From positions 38,117 to 102,116 of the forward strand of contig NZ_BSEV01000032.1 in NCBI RefSeq assembly GCF_027922005.1: a DNA stretch of 64,000 nucleotides, read 5' to 3'. Origin of the DNA: Streptosporangium carneum. GTDB taxonomy: Bacteria; Actinomycetota; Actinomycetes; Streptosporangiales; Streptosporangiaceae. A program made the translations under genes and the position numbers. This document shows, piece by piece, positions 49,934 through 57,800 of the stretch. The number at the start of each line of letters is the position of its first letter. The stretch's first letter is position 1. Below the pieces are notes generated by a model. It had not been told where the DNA came from. It was given only the letters and a program-made list of their open reading frames with translations, and searched no databases.

Positions 49934-51439
49934 CTACCTGTTGGTCGGGAACCCGAGGTTGACGCCGCCGTGGCTCGGGTCGAGCCAGCGCGAGGTGACG
50001 ACCTTGCCCCGGGTGTAGAAGTGCACGCCCTCGGTCCCGTGGACGTGGGTGTCGCCGAACAGCGAGGCCTTCCAGCCGCCGAAGCTGTAGAAGGCCATCG
50101 GCACCGGGATCGGCACGTTGATGCCGATCATGCCGACCTCGACCTCGTTCTGGAAGCGCCTGGCGGCGCCGCCGTCGTTGGTGAAGACGGCGGTTCCGTT
50201 GCCGAACTCGCCTCCGTTGATCAGCTCCAGCCCCTCCTCGTACGAGGACACGCGCACGATCGCCAGGACCGGGCCGAAGATCTCCTCCCGGTGGACCCGC
50301 GAACCCGCCGGGACGTGGTCGAGGACCGTGGGGCCGAGCCAGAAGCCAGGGGTCTCCTCCGCCGCCGTTCCGCCGCGCACCTGGGTCCTGCGGCCGTCGA
50401 CGACGAGCTTCGCGCCCTCGGAGACGCCCAGGTCGAGATAGGAGACCACCTTGTCGCGGTGGACCTCGGTGACGAGGGGCCCCATCTCCGAGGCGGGGTC
50501 GTCGCCGGGGCCGACGGTCAGCGCGGAGACCCTGGAGACGATCTTGTCGACCAGCTCGTCCCCGACCGGGTCGACCGCCAGCACGACGGAGATCGCCATG
50601 CAGCGCTCGCCCGCGGAGCCGAAGCCCGCCGAGACCGCGGCGTCCGCGACGAGGTCGAGGTCGGCGTCGGGGAGCACCAGCATGTGGTTCTTGGCCCCGC
50701 CCAGCGCCTGGACCCGCTTGCCGTGGGAGGTGCCGGTCTCGTAGACGTATCTGGCGATGGGCGTCGAGCCGACGAACGACACGGCCCGCACGTCCGGGTG
50801 CTCCAGCAGCCGGTCGACCGCCGCCTTGTCGCCCTGGACCACGTTGAAGACGCCGTCCGGCAGCCCTGCCTCCTTCCAGAGCGAGGCCATCAGCAGGGAG
50901 GCCGACGGGTCCTTCTCCGACGGCTTGAGGACGAAGGCGTTGCCGCAGGCGATCGCGATCGGGAACATCCACATCGGCACCATGGCCGGGAAGTTGAACG
51001 GGGTGATCCCGGCGACGACGCCCAGCGGCTGGCGGATGGAGTAGGAGTCGACGCGGGTGGAGACGCCCTCGGAGAAGCCGCCCTTGAGCAGGTGCGGGAT
51101 GCCGCAGGCGAACTCGACGACCTCCAGGCCCCTGGCGACCTCGCCCAGCGCGTCCGAGTGGACCTTGCCGTGCTCGGCGGAGATGAGCCGGGCCAGCTCG
51201 TCACGGTTGGCGTACATCAGCTCGCGGAAGCGGAACAGCACCTGCGAGCGCTTGACCAGCGAGGAGTCCCGCCACGCGGGGTAGGCGGCCAGCGCGGAGG
51301 CCACGGCCGCGTCGACCTCGGCCGCCGACGCCAGGTGGACTCGCCCGCCGACCTCGCCCGTCGCGGGGTTGAAGATCTCGGACGTACGGCCTGTGCCCTC
51401 GACGGGGGCTCCGGCGATCCAGTGGGTGACGTTCTTCAC
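49934..51439 (-). CDS. mmsA: CoA-acylating methylmalonate-semialdehyde dehydrogenase
   Basis: A 501-residue ALDH-fold enzyme converting methylmalonate or malonate semialdehyde to propionyl-CoA or acetyl-CoA with CO2 release. Signatures of the MMSDH subgroup are FNPATGEVGGRVHLAS, ITPFNFPAMVPMWMFPIAIA, KPSEKDPSASLLMA, GAKNHMLVLPDAD and the catalytic Cys in GSAGERCMAISVVL, with a C-terminal SFGGWKASLFGD. It starts at GTG 51439, overlapping the stop of the upstream aminotransferase (GTGA), so the two are coupled. Together they would convert beta-alanine or a related amino acid to acyl-CoA. Confidence 0.96.
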   Translation of the reverse strand: MKNVTHWIAGAPVEGTGRTSEIFNPATGEVGGRVHLASAAEVDAAVASALAAYPAWRDSSLVKRSQVLFRFRELMYANRDELARLISAEHGKVHSDALGEVARGLEVVEFACGIPHLLKGGFSEGVSTRVDSYSIRQPLGVVAGITPFNFPAMVPMWMFPIAIACGNAFVLKPSEKDPSASLLMASLWKEAGLPDGVFNVVQGDKAAVDRLLEHPDVRAVSFVGSTPIARYVYETGTSHGKRVQALGGAKNHMLVLPDADLDLVADAAVSAGFGSAGERCMAISVVLAVDPVGDELVDKIVSRVSALTVGPGDDPASEMGPLVTEVHRDKVVSYLDLGVSEGAKLVVDGRRTQVRGGTAAEETPGFWLGPTVLDHVPAGSRVHREEIFGPVLAIVRVSSYEEGLELINGGEFGNGTAVFTNDGGAARRFQNEVEVGMIGINVPIPVPMAFYSFGGWKASLFGDTHVHGTEGVHFYTRGKVVTSRWLDPSHGGVNLGFPTNR

Positions 51440-52737
51440 GACGAGACGACCTCAGCGTTGATGACTTCGAGTGCGTTGACGATGATCCCGAGGCCCTCCG
51501 CGGCCTCGTCCTGGGTCAGGGTGAGCGGCGGGGCCATCCGCAGCACGTTGCCGTACAGCCCGCCCTTGCCCGCGAGCAGACCGGCCTTCTTCGTCTCCTC
51601 CATGAACCGGGCCGCGAGCGCCGGGGAGGGCTCGCCGGTCGCCGGGTCGACCAGCTCGACGGCGAACATCAGGCCCTTGCCCCGGACGTCGCCGACGATC
51701 GGCAGGCGCGGCGCGGCCTCGCGGAGCCCGTCGATGATCAGGGTTCCGGTCCTGGCCGCGTTCGCCTGCAGGTCGTGGTCGAGCACGTAGTCGAGGGTCG
51801 CGTTGGCGGCGGCCATGGAGATCGGGTTGCCGCCGAAGGTGGCCAGGCCGACCGCGTGGAGGCCGTCCATCAGGTCGCCGCGCGCCACGACGCCGCCGAC
51901 CGCGAAGCCGTTGCCGAGGCCCTTGGCGAAGGTCATCATGTCCGGCGTGACGCCGTGGTTCTGGATGCCGAAGAACGCCGAGCCGGTACGGCCCCAGCCG
52001 GTCTGCACCTCGTCGGAGATCAACAGGATGCCCTGCTCGTCGAGGACCTCCTTGTAGGCGGCGAACAGCCCGTCCGGCGCCATGGTGAAGCCGCCGACGC
52101 CCTGGATCGGCTCGGCGATCAGCGCGGCGACGTCGCCCCCGACGGAGGTGGCGAGCACGTGGCGCAGGTCGTCGACGCACGCCGCGATGTAGTCGGCGTC
52201 GGAGAGGCCGCGGAACTGGGTGAGGCTCCGGTCGGCGCCGTGCAGGAAGTGCACGTTCAGCGGCGACAGCGAGTTGTTCTTCCAGGAACGGTTGCTGGTC
52301 ACGCTGATCGCGCCGAACGAGCGGCCGTGGTAGCTCTGCCGCATGGCGAGGACCTGGTCGGACCTGCGCGCGTAGGTCGCCAGCAGCAGCGCGGTCTCGT
52401 TGGCCTCGGTGCCCGAGTTGGTGAAGAAGACCTTGGCGTCCTCGATGCCGGAGAGTCTGGCGATCTTCTCGGCGAGCTCGACCTGGCCGCGGAGCAGGTA
52501 GACCGTCGAGGTGTGCACCACACCGGTGGCGAGCTGCCTCTCGACGGCCTCGCGCACCTCGGGCACGTCGTACCCGATCATGTTCGTCAGAATGCCCGCG
52601 AAGAAGTCCAGATAGGTCTTGCCTGAGGCGTCGACGACCCGGTTGCCCTTGCCGCCGACGATCTCAATGGGCTCGTTGTAGTAGAGGGCCACCCAGTTGG
52701 GCATAACCGCACGGTGGCGTGCAAGAAGGTCCGACAT
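51436..52737 (-). CDS. Class III omega-amino acid aminotransferase (beta-alanine/GABA type)
   Basis: A 433-residue PLP enzyme. Motifs: YLDFFAGILTNMIGYDVPEV, FFTNSGTEANETALLLATYA, RQSYHGRSFGAISVTSN, AEPIQGVGGFTMAPDG, SDEVQTGWGRTGSAFFG, and PLP-lysine in TFAKGLGNGFAVGGVV. The pairing with mmsA points to beta-alanine or 3-aminoisobutyrate as amino donor, giving (methyl)malonate semialdehyde. ATG 52737 has no Shine-Dalgarno; GATACT six bases upstream suggests leaderless mRNA. The region further upstream holds several hairpins. Confidence 0.92.
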   Translation of the reverse strand: MSDLLARHRAVMPNWVALYYNEPIEIVGGKGNRVVDASGKTYLDFFAGILTNMIGYDVPEVREAVERQLATGVVHTSTVYLLRGQVELAEKIARLSGIEDAKVFFTNSGTEANETALLLATYARRSDQVLAMRQSYHGRSFGAISVTSNRSWKNNSLSPLNVHFLHGADRSLTQFRGLSDADYIAACVDDLRHVLATSVGGDVAALIAEPIQGVGGFTMAPDGLFAAYKEVLDEQGILLISDEVQTGWGRTGSAFFGIQNHGVTPDMMTFAKGLGNGFAVGGVVARGDLMDGLHAVGLATFGGNPISMAAANATLDYVLDHDLQANAARTGTLIIDGLREAAPRLPIVGDVRGKGLMFAVELVDPATGEPSPALAARFMEETKKAGLLAGKGGLYGNVLRMAPPLTLTQDEAAEGLGIIVNALEVINAEVVSS

Positions 52738-53117
52738 ACATTGAGTATCCCGGGTGCCGCCAGATGCTCCTACCGACAACATGTCGGGATATGCCCTATA
52801 AAGCCGTCAGGTTGTCAGAACCTCGTTCCGGCGAACGAGGGCCTGCACGGCTTGCGCCCTGCGACGGTTGGCGCAAGCCGTACAGGATGTTCGGGTGGAG
52901 CACCCCCCAGGTTCCCCTCCCGAGCTACGACCATCGTTACTCATATTTCCCACTAAAACAATCTGAAATACATGAATTTTTGAAACGCTTCCGTGACAGT
53001 CCTCTCACCGCCGGATGGCGCGAGGGTGGACCAGAGGGCCCATTCCGGGAGGAGCGATCGGCCTCGCACGCCGTACGATATTCTCGAACACCGTATTATC
53101 GGACTTATGCTTGAGGG
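52738..53117. promoter_or_regulatory. Structured intergenic region between aminotransferase and TetR genes
   Basis: 380 bases without a credible gene. Three hairpins in a row: CCGACA-ACA-TGTCGG (52773-52787); CCTCGTTC-CGGC-GAACGAGG (52821-52840); and ACGGCTTGCGCC (52847-52858) pairing with GGCGCAAGCCGT (52870-52881), extended by CCTG/CAGG across one mismatch. TATCCCG (52746-52752) can also pair with CGGGATA (52785-52791), an alternative fold. The symmetry does not tell the strand. The right part (52930-53000) is AT-rich, likely the TetR promoter side. Confidence 0.55.
53106..53111 (+). promoter_or_regulatory. Candidate leaderless -10 box of the TetR gene at 53118
   Basis: TATGCT six bases before GTG 53118. 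Confidence 0.4.
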
Positions 53118-53831
53118 GTGAAGCAGCCCCTAACCTCGGTATGGACCCGCGAGGCGCGTCCTGCCAAGAGCCCCACGCTGAGCCGAGCGCAGATCGTGCG
53201 CGCGGCCATGGAACTGCTCGACGCCGAGGGGATGGACGCCCTGAGCATGCGCCGCCTGGGCGGCAAGCTCGGCGCGGGGGCCACGAGCATCTACTGGCAC
53301 GTGGCCAACAAGGACGAGCTGCTCGAACTCGTCCTCGACGAGGTCTTCGGCGAGATCCCGCTACCCGACCTCGAGGTGACCAACTGGCGGGACGCGGCCT
53401 CCGTCTTCGCCTACGGCGTGCGCCAGGTGCTCTTCGCGCACCCCTGGTCGACCGTGCTCATCGGCAGCATGCCGACCCTCGGCCCGAACGCCATGCGCCT
53501 TTCCGCCGGACTGATGAACACCTTCAAGATGGCGGGCTTCGAGGGCATGGCGCTGGACCGGGCCTCCTCCACCCTGATGGCCTACGTGCTGGGCTCGACC
53601 ACGCCCGAGATCACCTGGAGGACCATCGTCGACAGTGCGGGGATGAGCGCCCCGGAGATGGTGGCGGCGATGGCGGAGACGATGGAGCAGGCCGCCGGCG
53701 ACTACCCCGACCTGCTGGCCCGCTACAAGGAGTACGAGAACGTCGACCAGAACACCGCCAGCGCGCTCAACTTCGACTTCGGGCTGACCTGCTTCCTCGA
53801 CGGCCTGCAGGCGCGTCTGAAGCAGTCGTGA
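53118..53831 (+). CDS. TetR family regulator with tetracycline-repressor-like C-terminal domain
   Basis: A 237-residue regulator. Helix-turn-helix at about 22-70 (LSRAQIVRAAMELLDAEGMDAL, LGGKLGAGATSIYWHVANKDEL), with the SIYWHV...KDELL pattern typical of the TetR_C_1 subgroup. The C-terminal part includes FAHPWSTVLIGSMPTLGP and LDGLQARLKQS. The start GTG 53118 appears leaderless. Its 3' end overlaps the 3' end of the convergent EamA exporter gene by 65 bases. Regulation of that exporter, or of the aminotransferase operon upstream, is possible; neither is shown. Confidence 0.9.
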   Translation: MKQPLTSVWTREARPAKSPTLSRAQIVRAAMELLDAEGMDALSMRRLGGKLGAGATSIYWHVANKDELLELVLDEVFGEIPLPDLEVTNWRDAASVFAYGVRQVLFAHPWSTVLIGSMPTLGPNAMRLSAGLMNTFKMAGFEGMALDRASSTLMAYVLGSTTPEITWRTIVDSAGMSAPEMVAAMAETMEQAAGDYPDLLARYKEYENVDQNTASALNFDFGLTCFLDGLQARLKQS

Positions 53832-54702
53832 GCCGGTCCTGGGGCGGCGAGCTCGCCAGGATGCCCCAGAGCGCGCCGGCCAGCACGACGACGCCGCCCG
53901 CGAGCTGCGACCACGACAGGGTCCCGCCCAGCAGCAGCCAGGAGGCCACCACCGCGACGACGGCTTCCAGCATGCTGAGGATCGACGCCCTGACCGGGCC
54001 GAGCGCCGTGGCCCCGACGAAGAACAGCGCGATCGCGAGCACCGTCGACACCACCGCCACCGCCGCCGCCCACCCCCAGCCCGCCGTCGCGAAGCCGAGG
54101 TCCAGACTGCCGAGCGCCAGCCCGAGCAGCGCGAAGGCGCCCGTGGCGAACATCGACAGGTAGGCGCTGGTGACCGTGGGCGAGAGCTCCGCCGACGCCC
54201 GGCTGCCCAGGACGATGTAACAGGCGTAGGCGACGGCGGCCCCGACGGCCGTGAGCACGCCCGGCAGGTCGAGCTCCGCGTCCAGCCTGCCGACCACGAG
54301 GACCAGCCCCGCCAGCGAGACCAGGATCGGTCCGACGACGGCCCAGCCGGGCCGGGCGCGGTCGACCACCGCGGTCAGGACGGAGACGAGTCCCGGATAC
54401 AGGTACAGCAGCAGCGCGGCCAGGGCGGGCGCGATGCGCTGCACCGCGGTGAAGTACAGCAGCGACTGCGTCGCGTACATGCCGCCCAGCAGCGCCAGGG
54501 TCGCCCACTGCCGCCCCGTCGGCCTTCCGAACCTGCCGCGCAGCCCCAGCCACGCCAGGAAGACCACCGCGGCGATCGCGAACCGCAGCATGAGAAGCGT
54601 CGTCACCGACATGCCCGTGCCGTACGCGTAGGACGCGAAGACGGGTATGAGCCCGAACCCCGCCGCCGAGACAAGCGTCGCCACGACGCCGCGCCACATC
54701 AC
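53767..54702 (-). CDS. EamA/DMT-superfamily transporter
   Basis: A 311-residue membrane protein with ten predicted helices in two EamA halves (VVATLVSAAGFGLIPVFASY, LLMLRFAIAAVVFLAWLGL, ... VASWLLLGGTLSWSQLAGG). The family exports metabolites or drugs; the substrate is unknown. GTG 54702/ATG 54699 follow GGAGG by about 9-12 bases; the frame upstream is Arg-rich and unlikely to be translated. The last 65 bases overlap antiparallel with the TetR gene, so the two transcripts are complementary at their 3' ends. It follows the hybrid kinase gene on the same strand after 186 non-coding bases. Confidence 0.88.
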   Translation of the reverse strand: MMWRGVVATLVSAAGFGLIPVFASYAYGTGMSVTTLLMLRFAIAAVVFLAWLGLRGRFGRPTGRQWATLALLGGMYATQSLLYFTAVQRIAPALAALLLYLYPGLVSVLTAVVDRARPGWAVVGPILVSLAGLVLVVGRLDAELDLPGVLTAVGAAVAYACYIVLGSRASAELSPTVTSAYLSMFATGAFALLGLALGSLDLGFATAGWGWAAAVAVVSTVLAIALFFVGATALGPVRASILSMLEAVVAVVASWLLLGGTLSWSQLAGGVVVLAGALWGILASSPPQDRLTTASDAPAGRRGSRSARSRS

Positions 54703-54888
54703 CGGCCGCCACCTCCGAGGGGCCTTCTTGTCCCCTCTGTGTCCTGTCTGTGCCCCGTTCGCGTCCCATCGGCGGCGTCGTGGCTCACCGGTGGCGTCGC
54801 TCTTCTGCGGCCTCGCCTGTCCGTCGCCATGGCCCTTCGGCGGCGGACAGGGGCGGCCACGCCCGGACGGCAAGCAGGCGGGCGCCGG

Positions 54889-57800
54889 TCAGAGTTCCAG
54901 CCACTGCTGGATGCGGGTGAGCAGCTCCTGGGAGTCGACCGGCTTGGTGACGTAGTCGCTCGCCCCCGCCGACAGCGTCTTCTCCCTGTCGCCCTGCATG
55001 GCCTTCGCGGTCACCGCGATGATCGGCAGGTTGGCGAAGCGCGGCATCTTGCGGATGGCGGCGGTGGCGGCGTAGCCGTCCATCTCCGGCATCATGATGT
55101 CCATCAGGACCAGGTCGATGTCCTCGTTGCGCGAGAGCATCTCGATGCCCTTGCGGCCGTTCTCCGCGTAGAGCACCTGCATGCCGTGCAGTTCGAGGAT
55201 GTTGGTCAACGCGAAGACGTTGCGGACGTCGTCGTCGATGACCAGGACCTTCCGGTCGACGAGCACGGTGTCGGCCTCCTCGACCGCCTGGGGGCGCTCG
55301 TCGGGACTGGCCTGCACCAGCGGCAGCACGTCGCCCGGCTCCTGGGCCGACAGGTGCAGGGTGATGCGCTCGCGCAGCTCGTCGAGGCTGGGCAGGCGCT
55401 CGAGCGGCTGGGTGTTCGAACGCCCCTTGAGCAGGTTCTCCTGCGGCCGGGTGAGCGTGCGGGTGTGGTGGGCGAGCACGGGCAGGCCGCGCAGCGCCGG
55501 ATCCTCGTCGAGCCTGCGGAGGAACTCCGCCGCCCCGTCCTGCCGCATTCCCAGGTCGAGGACGACGCAGTGGTAGTCGTCCTCCCGCAGGATGTCGACG
55601 GCGGTCGCGGGATCGTTGGCGGTGGACAGCCTGACCGGTCCGTGCGTCTCGTTCAGGTCGGCCGCGACGCTCTCGGCGAGCTGGGAGAGCAGCCCGTTGG
55701 GGCGGGACTCGACCACGAGCAGACGGCGACCGCCTCCGCCGGAGGACGTCTCGGCCGCCGGGGCGGGAAACCTCGCGGGAAGCGCGGCCGACGGCTTGAC
55801 CGCGCCGGAGGGAGCCCGCCTGTCGGACGCGTCGGGAGCGACGTCGGCGACGGGCAGGCAGAGGCTGAAGGTGCTGCCCTCCCCCAGGACGCTGACCGCC
55901 CTGATCTCGCCGTTGAACAGGGCGGCGATCTCACGGCTTATGGACAGGCCCAGGCCGGTGCCGCCGTACTTGCGGCTGGTGGTGCCGTCGGCCTGCTGGA
56001 AGGCGTCGAAGATCTGGGAGAGGTTCTCCTTCGCGATGCCTATGCCGGTGTCCACCACGTGGAAGGCGAGCGCCTCCTGGTCGCGGACCCCCAGCAGGTC
56101 CATCCGCGCGACCCGTTCGATGCGCAGCCCGACCGAGCCGCTCTCGGTGAACTTCACCGCGTTGGACAGCAGGTTGCGCAGGACCTGCCGCAGCCGCTGC
56201 TCGTCCATCAGCAGCTCCTCCGGCACGTCGGGAGCGACGGTGACGTCGAACCTGAGCCCCTTCTCCGTGGTCAGCGGCCGGAAGGTCGCCTCGACGTAGT
56301 CGAGCAGCTGCCGCAGGGGCAGGGGCTCGACGGTGATGTTCATCTTGCCCGCCTCGATCTTGGACAGGTCGAGGATGTCGTTGATCAGCTGGAGCAGGTC
56401 CGTGCCCGCCGAGTGGATGACGTTGGCGTACTCCACCTGCTTGGCGGTGAGGTTCCTGGCCGGGTTCTGGGCCAGCAGCTGGGCCAGGATGAGCAGCGAG
56501 TTGAGCGGGGTGCGCAGCTCGTGGCTCATGTTCGCCAGGAACTCGCTCTTGTACTTGGAGGCGAGCGCGAGCTGCTTGGCGCGGTCCTCCAGCTCCTGAC
56601 GCGCCTGCTCGATCTCGCTGTTCTTCGTCTCGATGTCGCGGTTCTGCCTGGCGAGCAGCTCCGCCTTCTCCTCCAGCTCGGCGTTCGAGCGCTGCAGCTC
56701 CTCCTGCCCCACCTGGAGCTCCGTCGCGAGGCGCTGCGACTCGGCGAGCAGGGAGTCGGTGCGGGCGTTGGCGACGATCGTGTTGACGTTGACGCCGATG
56801 GTCCCGACCAGCTGCTCCAGGAAGGCCCTGTGCACCTGCGTGAACCGGTTGAGGCTGGCCAGCTCGATCACGCCGAGCACCTGGTCCTCGACGATGATCG
56901 GCAGGACGATGAGGTTGACCGGGCCCGCCGCCCCCAGGCTGGAGGAGATGGTGAGGTAGCCGGCGGCGATGTCCTCGACCAGGATGGGACGCTTGGCGAG
57001 CGCGGCCTGTCCCACGAGCGACTCCCCGAAGCCGTAGCGGCGGCTGGTCTCCCGGTGGCCGTAGCCGCCGACCACCCGCAGCTCGGGGCCGCCGGGCTTC
57101 TCCTCCGCCAGCAGGAACGTGCCGTGCTGGGCGGAGACCAGCGGGGCCAGCTCGTTCATCACCAGCTCGGCCACGACGGCGAGGTCCCGGTGTCCCTGCA
57201 TGAGGCTGGAGATGTGGGCCAGGTTGGACTTGAGCCAGTCCTGTTCCTGGTTGGCCAGCGTGGTCTCGCGCAGGGACTTCACCATGGAGTTGATGTTGTC
57301 CTTGAGCTCCGCCACCTCTCCCGAGGCGTCGACGGTGATGGAGCGGGTGAGGTCGCCCGACGTCACGGCGCTGGTCACCTCGGCGATCGCGCGCACCTGA
57401 CGGGTGAGGTTGCCCGCCAGCTCGTTGACGTTCTCCGTCAGCCGCTTCCACGTGCCGGACACGCCCTCGACCTCGGCCTGACCGCCGAGCCGCCCCTCAC
57501 TGCCCACCTCGCGGGCCACCCGGGTCACCTCGGCGGCGAACGACGACAGCTGGTCCACCATCGTGTTGATCGTGGTCTTCAGCTCCAGGATCTCGCCCCG
57601 CGCGTCCACGTCGATCTTCTTCGTCAGGTCGCCCTGGGCGACCGCCGTGGTGACCTGCGCGATGTTGCGGACCTGGTTGGTGAGGTTGTTGGCCATCGAG
57701 TTGACGTTGTCGGTGAGGTCCTTCCACGTCCCCGCCACGTTGGGCACGCGGGCCTGACCGCCCAGCTCTCCCTCGGTGCCGACCTCGCGGGCCACCCGGG

